In this document: positions 16,522 through 25,830 of the stretch, piece after piece
Position numbering within the stretch: position 1 is the stretch's first letter
Layout of the letters: each line of letters opens with the position of its first letter
Source of the DNA: CAIYZT01 sp031385445
Lineage (GTDB): Bacteria; Pseudomonadota; Alphaproteobacteria; Rhodobacterales; Rhodobacteraceae
DNA: 64,000 nucleotides
Assembly (NCBI GenBank): GCA_031385445.1
Contig: JANNBM010000024.1
Coordinates: 17,217-81,216 of the forward strand
Reading direction: 5' to 3'
The notes under the pieces: generated by a model
The model's input: the letters and a program-made list of their open reading frames with translations, nothing else
What the model was told of the DNA's origin: nothing
The model's database searches: none
Made by a program: the position numbers and the translations under genes

Positions 16522-17394
16522 TTGGAAGCCGTGATCAAGGGTAATCCGGGCAAAGGCGTCGCGCTGGTCGGGCTTGCAACACTGATTTTTGCGGCCTCGG
16601 ACGTGCTGACCAAACACCTGACCGCGACCTATGCTATGGGTCTGGTGCTGGGCCTGCGCTATCTGGTCAATCTTGGTCTGCTGGCGGTTTTGATGGGCCC
16701 GCGCCAAGGTGCCGGGCTTTGGCGCACACAGCGCACGGGGCTCGTGATCGCGCGCGGCCTGTGCCTTAGCGCGGCGACCTTGACCATGGTGCTTGCGTTG
16801 AAAAGGCTGCCCGTCGCCGAAACCGTGGCGATCATCTATCTCGCGCCGTTCGCGGTGATGCTGCTGTCGGGCCCGCTTTTGGGCGAGCGGATCGGGGTCT
16901 TGGGCTTTGTTGGCGCCGCCGTCGGCTTTGCGGGGGTGCTGCTGATCCTGCGGCCGAACACCGGGCTTGATCCTGTCGGCGTCGTTTATGCCCTGATCAA
17001 TGGCGCGCTTGCCACCGCCTATCACCTGTTGACCCGCGTTCTGACCCGCAGCGAAACCATGACTGCGATGCTGTTTCACACGGCGCTGGTTGGCACGGTG
17101 ATTTTCGGCATTATGGCCTTTGCCGAAGCCGCAGGCGCCGCACCTACATTGGCGGATTTGGGGCTGATTGTGCTGCTCGGGGCGTTCCCGATGGCCGGGC
17201 ATCTGCTGTTCACCGCCGCCTATGCCGAGGCTCCGGCGGGGCTGCTTGCGCCCGTCAACTATCTGCATCTGGTCTGGGCCGCCATCCTTGGCGCGCTGGT
17301 GTTTGCCCATTGGCCAGACGCGGTGACCATCTTTGGCATGGCACTGGTGATCGCGGCCGGGGCTTTTACCGCCCTGACCGCCCGCCGCGCCTAA
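16522..17394 (+). CDS. DMT-superfamily (EamA) transporter
   Basis: The 290-residue integral membrane protein has about ten hydrophobic helices in two EamA repeats. Helix pairs are seen from LVGLATLIFAASDVLTK at the N-terminus and from GVVYALINGALATAYHLLTR in the second half. The family exports amino acids, nucleobase-like compounds or drugs; the substrate is unknown. The start used is TTG 16522 with AGGA upstream, and a GTG lies three codons on. Its TAA interlocks with the TAG of the convergent lolA gene (17391-17394). Confidence 0.82.
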   Translation: MEAVIKGNPGKGVALVGLATLIFAASDVLTKHLTATYAMGLVLGLRYLVNLGLLAVLMGPRQGAGLWRTQRTGLVIARGLCLSAATLTMVLALKRLPVAETVAIIYLAPFAVMLLSGPLLGERIGVLGFVGAAVGFAGVLLILRPNTGLDPVGVVYALINGALATAYHLLTRVLTRSETMTAMLFHTALVGTVIFGIMAFAEAAGAAPTLADLGLIVLLGAFPMAGHLLFTAAYAEAPAGLLAPVNYLHLVWAAILGALVFAHWPDAVTIFGMALVIAAGAFTALTARRA

Positions 17395-17993
17395 AATCCG
17401 CGCTTTTTCTTTTCGATATCGAGCGAAAACAGCGAGGTTTTATAGGTCCTGCCCAGCTTCATCTCGCCCAAAATCACGGTGGTTTGCTGGCCCAGATCGT
17501 CGGTGATGACCCATTGGCGCAAGGCGACCGGATTGTCGGTGAAAATCAGGTCAATCGTGCCATATTCGGGATGCTCAGGATCCTGCGCGCGCACCTTGGT
17601 CGATGATCCGTCGGCGTCGTGACCCACCACCATGCTGGCGCGGCCAAGGTCGATGTTGGCCCCAAGGATCAGGTTCAAAGGCGTACGTGTCAGCGGGTAT
17701 TGTTCGGGCGGCTGGTTTGATTTCGCATCGAAAATCGCCACCTGACCGGCCGAGGCGAGCACAAGGCTTTCATCCGGCGGCGCATATTCAAACCGCACCC
17801 GGCCGGGCCGCTGGATATAGATCTTTCCAGTCGAAACCGAACCATCGGCGTTCACTTGGGTGAAGTCCGTTTCGGCGGTCACCATCTGATTGAGATAGGA
17901 GCTAAGCACGTTCAGCGGCAGCTTTTCGGCGAGGGCCGGAAAAGCAAGAAGAACAAGGGCAAGCGGGGCCAAAAGGGCGGTCAGATGTCTCAT
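17391..17993 (-). CDS. lolA: LolA outer-membrane lipoprotein chaperone
   Basis: The 200-residue protein has a signal peptide (MRHLTALLAPLALVLLAFPALAE) and the LolA beta-barrel sequence pattern: LSSYLNQMVTAETDFTQ, GKIYIQRPGRVRFEY and SLFSLDIEKKKRGF. LolA carries lipoproteins across the periplasm from LolCDE to the outer membrane. The frame continues upstream to 18089, but ATG 17993 begins the signal peptide. In related genomes lolA is often close to ftsK; here it lies about 4 kb upstream on the other strand. Confidence 0.9.
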   Translation of the reverse strand: MRHLTALLAPLALVLLAFPALAEKLPLNVLSSYLNQMVTAETDFTQVNADGSVSTGKIYIQRPGRVRFEYAPPDESLVLASAGQVAIFDAKSNQPPEQYPLTRTPLNLILGANIDLGRASMVVGHDADGSSTKVRAQDPEHPEYGTIDLIFTDNPVALRQWVITDDLGQQTTVILGEMKLGRTYKTSLFSLDIEKKKRGF

Positions 17994-18096
17994 GCCGCCT
18001 ATATAGCGGTCCGTTTGGCGCAGTGCATCCCCCCGCTGATCACATGGCGAAGAGATGCCGAGAGGAGTTTTCCGGTTCGTCCGCCGCACATGGCAA

Positions 18097-19326
18097 TTAC
18101 AGCGCGCGCCCGGTCAACAGGCGCGGCAGCTCGCCGGACAGTCCGGCGGCTTGGCGGATGAAGCCGCGCCGCAAAACGGGCAGCGCGCCAACGATGCCAA
18201 GGCCAAGGTCACGCCCGGCGCGCAGGATAGGGTTGTCGTTGGAAAACAGCGCGTTGACCCGGTCCATGCCCAGCGCCATCGTCATCGCTTCGGGCCGCCG
18301 CCAGGTTTGATACCGGGCAAGCACATCTTGCGCACCAATGTCCTCGCCGCGCCGCGCCGCCTCGACCAAAACCTGCGCAAGCGCCCCCACATCGCGCAGG
18401 CCAAGGTTCAATCCCTGTCCCGCGATGGGATGCACGCCGTGCGCGGCATCACCGACCAGCGCCATCCGGTGCCCGGCAAACCGCTCTGCCAAAGTCAGCG
18501 ACAAAGGATAGGTGAAACGGTCCCCCGCCAGCGCAATCTCGCCCAGAAAATCGCCAAACCGGCTGCGCAGAGCCGCCAGAAAATCACCGTCCCCCAGCGC
18601 GGCGATATCAGCGGCTGAGCGGGCAGGCTCGCTCCATACCACTGAACAATGGTGCCCCCCGGCCAGCGGCAGGATTGCAAACGGCCCGCCGGGGGTGAAC
18701 CTTTGATGCGCGGTGCCGCCGTGATCGCGGGCGTGATGCACGGCGCAAACCAGCGCCGTCTGGCCATAGTCATGGCCCTGCCGCGCAATCCCCGCCCGCA
18801 CCGCCACGCCCGAGGCCCGCCCATCACAGCCCACCACCATTCGCGCGCGCACCTGCGCGCCGCTTGCCAGCGTCACCGAAGCGCCCTGCGCCGTGATGTC
18901 TTGCGCCATCACGCTTTGCCCCGAGATCAGCGTGATCTTTGGCTCTTCGCCCATCGCCGCCAGAAACCCGGCATAAAGATGCCGGTCTTCCAGCATGAAC
19001 CCCATCGGGCCTTCTTCAATTTCTGCATGATCGAACTGTAACCAAAAGGGCGAGGCGCCTTGCCCGACCCGCCCGTCACTCGCCACGATCTTCAGCATCG
19101 GCTGCGCCTTTGCCCCGACGCGGGCCCAAACCCCGATCGCCGTCAACAGCCGTTTTGACGCGATCGACAGCGCATAGGCCCGCCCGTCAAATCCCGCGTT
19201 CGCCCGTGTCGGCGCAGGCCGCGCATCCACCACCGTCACCGACAAGCCGCCGCTTGCAAGCGCCAATGCCAGAGCCGGGCCGTTCAGCCCGCCGCCCACG
19301 ATCACGATATCGCTGTCATATGTCAT
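18097..19326 (-). CDS. ubiH: UbiH/UbiF-type FAD-dependent ubiquinone hydroxylase
   Basis: The 409-residue flavin monooxygenase has the three fingerprints of the UbiH/COQ6 family: IVIVGGGLNGPALALALA (FAD dinucleotide fold, residues 6-23), GCDGRASGV (DG motif) and ALVGDAAHGVHPIAGQGLNLGLRDV (GD motif). It would hydroxylate the aromatic ring during ubiquinone synthesis. Which ring position cannot be told from sequence, since alphaproteobacterial members differ in regiospecificity. ATG 19326 starts four residues before the first strand. An in-frame ATG at 19362 is possible. It is divergent from the amidase gene. Confidence 0.87.
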   Translation of the reverse strand: MTYDSDIVIVGGGLNGPALALALASGGLSVTVVDARPAPTRANAGFDGRAYALSIASKRLLTAIGVWARVGAKAQPMLKIVASDGRVGQGASPFWLQFDHAEIEEGPMGFMLEDRHLYAGFLAAMGEEPKITLISGQSVMAQDITAQGASVTLASGAQVRARMVVGCDGRASGVAVRAGIARQGHDYGQTALVCAVHHARDHGGTAHQRFTPGGPFAILPLAGGHHCSVVWSEPARSAADIAALGDGDFLAALRSRFGDFLGEIALAGDRFTYPLSLTLAERFAGHRMALVGDAAHGVHPIAGQGLNLGLRDVGALAQVLVEAARRGEDIGAQDVLARYQTWRRPEAMTMALGMDRVNALFSNDNPILRAGRDLGLGIVGALPVLRRGFIRQAAGLSGELPRLLTGRAL

Positions 19327-19404
19327 GCCGTTGAATATGGTCCAACGGGCGGGATTGTCCATGCGCTGCCGTGACGATAGCGTGGCGATATAAGGGGAGG
19401 TGCG

Positions 19405-20733
19405 ATGAAAACCTGGTCCAACATGACAGCCGCTGAGCTTGGCCGTGCCATCGGCAAAGGCACGATTAACGCGGTCGAGCTGGCCGAGTACTTTTTGGAC
19501 CGGATCGAAAGCCACGAGATCGCGCCGCGCGTCTATGCCCGCAGCACCCAAACCCGCGCGCGGGGCGAGGCGATGGGCGCGGCGAGCCGGGCCAAACGCG
19601 GCCTGAGGCACGGCCCGCTGGACGGGGTGCCGGTGTCGTGGAAGGATTTGTTCGACACCGCAGGCACCCTGACCGAGGCCGGATCGGCGCTGCTGCGCGG
19701 CCGCACGCCCGCGGTGGATGCGGCGGTTCTAAGCGCGGCGACGCTGGAAGGGTTGGTCTGTCTGGGCAAAACTCATATGGCAGAACTGGCGTTTTCGGGG
19801 CTTGGCCTGAACCCTGTCACGGCCACGCCGCCCTGCATCAACGATCCGCACGCGGTGGCGGGGGGGTCTTCGTCGGGGGCGGCGGCGTCGGTGGCCTTCG
19901 GACTGGCCCCGGCGGCGATCGGGTCTGATACCGGCGGATCGGTGCGCGTTCCTTCGGCGTGGAATGATCTGGTGGGCTTGAAAACCACATGGGGCCGATT
20001 GCCGCTGGCGGGTACGGTGCCCCTGTGTGAAAAGTTCGATACCGTGGGGTTTTTAACCCGCAGCGTTGAAGACAGCGCGCTATTGCTGGCCGCCTGCGAG
20101 GGGCGCAAACCGATGGACCTGTCGGTGCCCAGCTTTCGCGGCCTGCGGCTTGCGGTGCTGGAAACCGTGGCGATGGACGATGTGCGGCAGGGGCCTGCGA
20201 AGGGGTTCGAGGGCGCGATATCCCGGCTGGGCCGCAGCGGCGCAATCATCAGCCGCACCCGTTTTCCGGCGATGGCCGAGGCAATCTCGCTTGCCGGGAT
20301 TTTGTTCACTGCCGAAGCTTATGGCATCTGGTCCAGCGTGATCGAATCCGCGCCCGAAAAGATGTTCCGGCGGACCCTTGACCGCTTTCGCAGCGGCGGG
20401 ACGGTCCTGGCGTGTGATTATGTGGCCGGCTGGCGGCGGCTGATGCAGATCCGCGCCGAGTGGGCGCAGCAGATGGCAGGCTTTGACGCGATTTTGCTGC
20501 CCACCTCGCCAATCCTGCCGCCCGACGCCGCCCGACTGATGACCGACGACGCCTATTACGTCACCGAAAACCTGCTCGCCCTGCGCAACACAAAGGTCGG
20601 CAACATGATGGACCTGCCGGTGCTGACCCTGCCGACGGGCCAGCCCTCTTGCGGCATTTCCATCATGGGCACGGCGGGCAACGAAGAGCGCCTGATCCAT
20701 ATTGGTCTGGCCGCCGAGCGCGCGCTGATCTGA
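19405..20733 (+). CDS. amidase-signature family hydrolase
   Basis: The 442-residue enzyme has the Ser-cisSer-Lys triad of the amidase-signature family: Lys80 in SWKDLFDTAG, the GGSSSG loop (153-158) and Ser179 in GSDTGGSVR. It hydrolyses an amide, and the substrate is unspecified. The C-terminal domain does not resemble GatA well enough to call it the tRNA amidotransferase subunit. The gene is followed by a strong inverted repeat and then by the aminotransferase and ftsK genes. Confidence 0.88.
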   Translation: MKTWSNMTAAELGRAIGKGTINAVELAEYFLDRIESHEIAPRVYARSTQTRARGEAMGAASRAKRGLRHGPLDGVPVSWKDLFDTAGTLTEAGSALLRGRTPAVDAAVLSAATLEGLVCLGKTHMAELAFSGLGLNPVTATPPCINDPHAVAGGSSSGAAASVAFGLAPAAIGSDTGGSVRVPSAWNDLVGLKTTWGRLPLAGTVPLCEKFDTVGFLTRSVEDSALLLAACEGRKPMDLSVPSFRGLRLAVLETVAMDDVRQGPAKGFEGAISRLGRSGAIISRTRFPAMAEAISLAGILFTAEAYGIWSSVIESAPEKMFRRTLDRFRSGGTVLACDYVAGWRRLMQIRAEWAQQMAGFDAILLPTSPILPPDAARLMTDDAYYVTENLLALRNTKVGNMMDLPVLTLPTGQPSCGISIMGTAGNEERLIHIGLAAERALI

Positions 20734-20734
20734 G

Positions 20735-20771
20735 GCGGTGAAACAGGCAGCAGGGCCGACTGTTTCACCGC
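20735..20771 (+). terminator. 12-bp inverted repeat after the amidase gene
   Basis: GCGGTGAAACAG (20735-20746) and CTGTTTCACCGC (20760-20771) are perfect complements with a 13-base loop, starting 2 bases after the amidase stop. No T-run follows, so it may stabilise the message end or act as a weak terminator. The rest of the 178-base gap should hold the promoter of the aminotransferase-ftsK unit, which I cannot place securely. Confidence 0.5.
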
Positions 20772-20911
20772 AACACGCCAAAATCATTGCGAAAAAGCCA
20801 CAGCTTGCCCCTGCATCCCCGCGCAATCGTTACGTTTTTATGGACCTGCCCCGCGCAGGCCGCTAAGGTTTCGGTGTAACGGGGCGGAATGACCCTGATG
20901 TTGAGGCAGCA

Positions 20912-22090
20912 ATGGCGTTTCCAGAGCGGTTTTCGAACCTGCCGGACTATGCGTTTCCGCGTTTGCGGAAGCTTTTGGACCCGCACGCCTCTGGCGGCGA
21001 CCCCATCGTCATGACCATCGGCGAGCCTCGCCACCCGATGCCGGACTTCGTGGCCGAGGTGGTGAATCAAAACCTGGCAGGTTTCAGCCTTTATCCGCCA
21101 AATGACGGCGCGCCAGAGCTGCTGGATGCCATCTGCGGCTGGCTTAAACTGCGCTATGGCGTTGATATTGCTGCGGATCGCACGATGAACCTGAACGGCA
21201 CGCGCGAAGGGTTGTTCAACGCCTGCATCGCGATGTGCCCAGAGAAAAAGAACGGCCAGACGCCGATTGTGCTGATGCCGAACCCGTTTTATCAGGTCTA
21301 TGCCGTGGCCGCGCTGACCGTCGGGGCAGAGCCGATGTATGTGCCTGCGACCGCCGCCACCGGGTTTTTGCCCGATTACGCGGGCCTGCCCGGGGCCAGG
21401 CTTGACCGGGTTGCCATCGCCTATCTGTGCTCGCCCGCCAATCCGCAAGGCGCGGTGGCAAGCCCGGATTACCTGAAAACGTTGCTGGATCTGGCCGAAA
21501 AGCACGATTTCATCATTCTGGCCGATGAATGTTATTCCGAAATTTGGGCCGACACCGCCCCCACCGGCATTTTGCAGGTCGCGGACAAGATGGGCGCGAA
21601 CCCCGAGCGGGTGTTTGCGTTTCACTCGCTGTCCAAACGGTCCAACCTGCCGGGGCTTCGGTCAGGATTTGTGGCGGGCGGCGCGCAAGGCATCGCGCAG
21701 ATGCGCAAACTGCGCAGCTTTGCCGGATCGCCGGTGCCCCTGCCGCTGCAGCGCGTCAGCGCAGCGGCGTGGCGGGACGAGGCGCATGTGAACGCTTCCC
21801 GCGCGCTGTACCACGAAAAATTCGCCTGCGCGAAAGCGGTGTTTCGGGGTATTCAAGGTTTTCAGCTTCCCCAAGGCGGCTTTTTCTTGTGGCTGCCGGT
21901 CGATAATGGCGAGGCCGCCACGCTGCGCCTGTGGCGCGAAACGGGCGTCAAGGTTTTGCCGGGGGCCTATCTTTCGCGCGATGTCGCGGGCGATAATCCG
22001 GGCAAAAATTACATAAGGGTCGCTTTGGTGGCCCCAATAGAAGAAACGCAGCGCGGGCTGACCATGCTCCGCGACTGCCTCTATCGGTGA
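20912..22090 (+). CDS. dapC: PLP aminotransferase, DapC-like
   Basis: The 392-residue fold-type I aminotransferase has Lys242 in HSLSKRSNLPGLRSGF as the PLP Schiff-base residue, the substrate and cofactor signatures CSPANPQG and LADECYSEI, and an early TIGEPRHPMP. The SKRSNLPG sequence is typical of N-succinyldiaminopimelate transaminases (DapC), which act in lysine and peptidoglycan precursor synthesis. The ftsK gene follows at once. The name rests on motif similarity, and a general amino-acid aminotransferase is possible. Confidence 0.8.
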   Translation: MAFPERFSNLPDYAFPRLRKLLDPHASGGDPIVMTIGEPRHPMPDFVAEVVNQNLAGFSLYPPNDGAPELLDAICGWLKLRYGVDIAADRTMNLNGTREGLFNACIAMCPEKKNGQTPIVLMPNPFYQVYAVAALTVGAEPMYVPATAATGFLPDYAGLPGARLDRVAIAYLCSPANPQGAVASPDYLKTLLDLAEKHDFIILADECYSEIWADTAPTGILQVADKMGANPERVFAFHSLSKRSNLPGLRSGFVAGGAQGIAQMRKLRSFAGSPVPLPLQRVSAAAWRDEAHVNASRALYHEKFACAKAVFRGIQGFQLPQGGFFLWLPVDNGEAATLRLWRETGVKVLPGAYLSRDVAGDNPGKNYIRVALVAPIEETQRGLTMLRDCLYR

Positions 22091-22101
22091 GGTTCAGGTC
22101 A

Positions 22102-25100
22102 ATGGCATCCTATCAGGCACGTCAGCGCGATCCGCTTTTGGATCAAGGCACAGCAGCGATGCTGGAACGGCGCGGGCGCGAATTGTTTGGCGCGGGGCTG
22201 GTGTTTCTCAGCTTTTGTACGGCGCTGATGCTGTGGAGTTACTCGCCCGAAGACCCGTCCTGGATGGTGGCCTCGGACAAGCCCATCGCCAATATCTTCG
22301 GCCATTTCGGGGCCTCGCTCGCCTCCACGATGATCCTGCTGGCGGGCAAGGGGTCTTGGGTGCTGCCGCTGATTGTCACGGTTTGGGGGATGCGGTTTGT
22401 GCTGCACCGCGGGGCGGAGCGGGTGCTGACCCGCTCGATCTTTTTGCCGCTCGCCGCCGCTGCGGCCTCTGTTTATGGCGCGACGCTGACCGCTGGTACG
22501 GATTGGCCGCATTATTTTGGCCTTGGCGGGCTGTTTGGTGATACGTTTCTGGGTGTTCTGGTCAACGTTATGCCGCTGTCGCCCGAATTCGGGATCAAGG
22601 TGATGAGTCTGATCTTCGGCGTGGTGATGATTGGCGCGGCCCTGTTGATTGCGGGATTTACCAAGCCCGAAATGGCCACGATGGCGCGTTTTCTGACCAA
22701 TGGCGTGATCCTGACCTATGATTCCCTGCTGGGCGCGGCACAGAAGGGTGCGGCGGGGTCGCTGCGCGCGGGCATGGCTTTGCAGGAACGCCGCAGCGCC
22801 GCCACGGCGAACGCGGCGCAGCCCGGCGCTGCATCCTTTGCCGCCGCACAGCGCGCTGGCCTCGTGCGCCGCTCTGAACCTGTGGTCGAAACCGGCCCGC
22901 ATACCAAACCCGACTGGGGCCGCGCCGCGCCTTTGCGTGCCGATACCCGCTATCCCGAACCCCTGTCCGAAGCCGCCGCCTATGCCGCCCCGCGGGAGCG
23001 GTCCGGCTTCATGGCGCTGATGCCCTCGGCGCTGCGCCGCGTCGTTCACCCCGAACCCGAATTGATCGACCGGCGCCTGTCCGATGAGGCCGAGCTGTTG
23101 ATCGACCTGCCCGATGCCGACCGCATCAAATCGCGGATTTCCGATGCAGTGCGCCAGCGCAGCGGCATGCCCGCGCCAAACGCCCCCCCCTTGAACCCGA
23201 TTTCCGCCGCCATTGCGCGCCGCGAACCGGGCATGACCCGCCTCAGCAGCCCTGCGCCGCTGATCATGGGCGCGCGCCGCGCCGAGCCGCCGGTTTCCGC
23301 GTCGCTCGGCGCCGCCCAGTCGCTTGCCCCCGGCGGTCAGACGCCCGGTTTCACCTCGCGCCGCAGCGAAGGCGCGCAAACGTTAACCACAGACCGCGCC
23401 ATCGCGGCCGACTGGGATGCGGATTATCACGCCGACATGGACGCCGATCTGGACGAGGCTGAAACCTTTACCCCTGGCCCCGACCTGCGCGCGCAAATTC
23501 CCGGCCCCGATCTGCGCCGCCCCGTGGTGCAAGCGGCCGCCCGCAAAGCCGCCGCGCCCTCGCGGCAGGCCATGGCCGAAGCCCAGCCGCGCCTGCGTTT
23601 CGATGATCCGACCCCGACTTATGATCTGCCACCCCTGTCTTTGCTGTCCAACCCCGCCAATATTCAGCGCAACACCCTGTCCAACGATGCGCTCGAAGAA
23701 AACGCGCGCATGCTGGAATCCGTGCTCGACGATTACGGCGTGCGCGGCGAGATCACCTCGGTCCGCCCCGGACCGGTGGTCACCATGTACGAGCTGGAAC
23801 CCGCCCCCGGCCTGAAAGCCAGCCGCGTCATCGGCCTGTCCGACGATATCGCGCGGTCTATGTCCGCCCTCAGCGCCCGCGTGTCCACCGTTCCGGGCCG
23901 CACCGTGATCGGGATCGAACTGCCCAACGCCGTGCGCGAAAAGGTGGTCCTGCGCGAAATCATCGCCGCGCGCGACTTTGGCGACAGCGCCATGCGGTTG
24001 CCGCTGGCCTTGGGTAAAGATATCGGCGGCGAGCCCATTATCGCCAACCTCGCCAAAATGCCCCACCTTTTGATCGCGGGCACCACGGGTTCGGGCAAGT
24101 CGGTGGCGATCAACACCATGATCCTGTCGCTGCTCTACAAACTCTCGCCCGAGGAATGCCGCCTGATCATGATCGACCCGAAGATGCTGGAACTGTCGGT
24201 CTATGACGGCATTCCGCATCTTCTGTCCCCGGTCGTGACCGACCCCAAAAAGGCGGTTGTCGCGCTGAAATGGGTGGTGGGCGAGATGGAGGAACGCTAT
24301 CGCAAGATGTCCAAGATGGGCGTGCGCAACATCGAGGGCTATAACGGCCGCGTGCGCGAGGCTTTGGCCAAGAACGAGATGTTCAAGCGCACCATTCAGA
24401 CCGGATTTGATGAAGATACCGGCGAGCCGGTGTTTGAAACGGACGAGTTCCAGCCGGTCGTGCTGCCCTATATCGTGGTGGTGGTGGACGAGATGGCCGA
24501 TCTGATGATGGTCGCCGGCAAGGAAATCGAAGCCTGTATTCAGCGCCTGGCGCAGATGGCGCGGGCAAGCGGCATCCACCTGATCATGGCCACGCAGCGC
24601 CCCTCGGTCGATGTGATCACCGGCACGATCAAGGCCAACTTCCCGACAAGGATCTCGTTTCAGGTCACGTCCAAGATCGACAGCCGCACCATTCTGGGCG
24701 AGCAGGGGGCTGAGCAACTGCTGGGCATGGGCGACATGCTGTATATGGCGGGCGGCGGGCGCGTTTCGCGGATCCACGGGCCGTTTGTGTCGGACGAAGA
24801 GGTCGAGGAAATCGTCAACCACCTGAAATCCTACGGTCCGCCGGTCTATATGTCGGGCGTGGTCGATGGACCCGAGGATGAGAACGCCGCCGAGATTGAC
24901 GCGGTTCTGGGGCTGGGCGCAGACGGCTTGGACGACAGCCTTTACGATCAGGCGGTGGCGATTGTGGCCAAGGACCGCAAATGCTCGACCTCCTATATCC
25001 AGCGCAAACTTGGCATCGGGTATAACAAGGCCGCCAAGTTGGTGGAGCAGATGGAAGAGCATTCGGTGATCACGGCGGCGAACCATGTGGGCAAGCGGGA

Positions 25101-25122
25101 GATTTTGATCGAGGAGCGGTGA
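22102..25122 (+). CDS. ftsK: FtsK DNA translocase
   Basis: The 1006-residue septal ATPase pumps chromosome-terminus DNA and activates dimer resolution at cell division. Four membrane segments occupy roughly the first 200 residues, then a long Ala/Pro/Arg-rich linker, then the motor with Walker A GTTGSGKSV (about 662-670) and Walker B VVVVDEMADLMM. The C-terminal winged helix (gamma domain: STSYIQRKLGIGYNKAAKLVEQME) reads KOPS sites. GTG 22087 is in frame and overlaps the upstream stop, but MASYQARQRDPLLD at 22102 is preceded by a purine-rich AGGT and is preferred. The linker is GC-skewed like its neighbours and shows no transfer signal. Confidence 0.96.
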   Translation: MASYQARQRDPLLDQGTAAMLERRGRELFGAGLVFLSFCTALMLWSYSPEDPSWMVASDKPIANIFGHFGASLASTMILLAGKGSWVLPLIVTVWGMRFVLHRGAERVLTRSIFLPLAAAAASVYGATLTAGTDWPHYFGLGGLFGDTFLGVLVNVMPLSPEFGIKVMSLIFGVVMIGAALLIAGFTKPEMATMARFLTNGVILTYDSLLGAAQKGAAGSLRAGMALQERRSAATANAAQPGAASFAAAQRAGLVRRSEPVVETGPHTKPDWGRAAPLRADTRYPEPLSEAAAYAAPRERSGFMALMPSALRRVVHPEPELIDRRLSDEAELLIDLPDADRIKSRISDAVRQRSGMPAPNAPPLNPISAAIARREPGMTRLSSPAPLIMGARRAEPPVSASLGAAQSLAPGGQTPGFTSRRSEGAQTLTTDRAIAADWDADYHADMDADLDEAETFTPGPDLRAQIPGPDLRRPVVQAAARKAAAPSRQAMAEAQPRLRFDDPTPTYDLPPLSLLSNPANIQRNTLSNDALEENARMLESVLDDYGVRGEITSVRPGPVVTMYELEPAPGLKASRVIGLSDDIARSMSALSARVSTVPGRTVIGIELPNAVREKVVLREIIAARDFGDSAMRLPLALGKDIGGEPIIANLAKMPHLLIAGTTGSGKSVAINTMILSLLYKLSPEECRLIMIDPKMLELSVYDGIPHLLSPVVTDPKKAVVALKWVVGEMEERYRKMSKMGVRNIEGYNGRVREALAKNEMFKRTIQTGFDEDTGEPVFETDEFQPVVLPYIVVVVDEMADLMMVAGKEIEACIQRLAQMARASGIHLIMATQRPSVDVITGTIKANFPTRISFQVTSKIDSRTILGEQGAEQLLGMGDMLYMAGGGRVSRIHGPFVSDEEVEEIVNHLKSYGPPVYMSGVVDGPEDENAAEIDAVLGLGADGLDDSLYDQAVAIVAKDRKCSTSYIQRKLGIGYNKAAKLVEQMEEHSVITAANHVGKREILIEER

Positions 25123-25155
25123 GGGGGGGCGGATTCATGCCCCGACCCGCAAGTT

Positions 25156-25227
25156 CCGGTAGGGTGCGTGATTTCACGCACCGCTCCACCGCCACCATCG
25201 GTGCGTGAAATCACGCACCCTACCGAA
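25156..25227. repeat. REPIN-like pair of inverted REP palindromes
   Basis: Two copies of a REP-type unit face each other. Copy 1 (25158-25182) is GGTAGG followed by the palindrome GGTGCGTGATTTCACGCACC, sharing two G. Copy 2 (25199-25226) is the same unit in the opposite orientation. About 16 bases separate them. Two inverted REPs form the structure called a REPIN, the kind of element mobilised in trans by RAYT proteins. The RAYT gene begins just beyond. Confidence 0.85.
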
Positions 25228-25276
25228 ACTTCGGGGGGCAAGCACATCCGGTCACGTACCGCCTTGTTACCGGCAG

Positions 25277-25302
25277 CGGTGCGTGGATCACGCACCCTAC
25301 CG
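25277..25302. repeat. REP unit overlapping the RAYT stop codon
   Basis: The palindrome GGTGCGTGGATCACGCACC (25278-25296) is followed by CTACCG and has the orientation of copy 2. Its CTA (25297-25299) is the TAG stop codon of the RAYT gene on the minus strand. The central bases differ slightly from the other copies (GGATC in place of AAATC). Confidence 0.85.
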
Positions 25303-25785
25303 AGGTCCACCGATGTCGCCCATCCGCAAATCGCGATGGACCGAGGAATAGGGCCAATCCTCCGGGCGCTTCACCAACCCATGCTTCACCGGGTTGATCC
25401 AGCAATAATTCACATGGGCCGATAGATCCGCCTCGTCCCGAAGGTGATGCTCCCAAAACCTGCGCTGCCAGATGCCGCGCTCATGCCGGGCGATGTGACT
25501 GGGCCGCAAAGCGCCTTTGGGCATTGCACGCGAAAAGCGGGCTTTGATCAATCGCCAACGGGTCGAGAAATCGCCGTCGCCGCCGGGCAAGGTCCAGACG
25601 CAATGCAGGTGATCGGGCAGGACCACCCAGGCGTTTATCTGAAATGGCCGCTCGGCCTTTGTCACGGCAACGGCCGCCCGCAAGTGATCAACGTGATCAA
25701 GCAACAACCGTGTACCCCGGTCTTGCAGGGCCACGGTGAAGAAAATGGCTGCTCCGGTGCACTGCGGGCGGGTGTAATTGGGCAT
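25297..25785 (-). CDS. REP-associated tyrosine transposase (RAYT, TnpA-REP)
   Basis: The 162-residue protein belongs to the Y1/HUH single-strand transposase superfamily in its domesticated REP-associated form. LPDHLHCVWTLPGGD contains the HxH metal site, and YCWINPVKHGLV contains the catalytic tyrosine region. WQRRFWEHHLRDEADL between them is highly typical of RAYTs. These proteins cut and join REP hairpins and are linked to REP/REPIN spread without encoding their own transposon ends. ATG 25785 (MPNYTRPQ) gives the usual RAYT start; an ATG at 25806 is in frame. REP palindromes lie on both sides. The gene looks intact. Confidence 0.93.
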   Translation of the reverse strand: MPNYTRPQCTGAAIFFTVALQDRGTRLLLDHVDHLRAAVAVTKAERPFQINAWVVLPDHLHCVWTLPGGDGDFSTRWRLIKARFSRAMPKGALRPSHIARHERGIWQRRFWEHHLRDEADLSAHVNYCWINPVKHGLVKRPEDWPYSSVHRDLRMGDIGGPR

Positions 25786-25830
25786 GCACCACGGTGGCCC
25801 GGCCATGGTTAAATCAACGTTAAGTTTCGG

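Noticed and set aside
23383..25086. 567-codon open frame antisense to ftsK
   Set aside because: His/Gln/Arg-rich composition typical of a reverse frame of a GC-rich gene; FtsK motifs are complete on the other strand.
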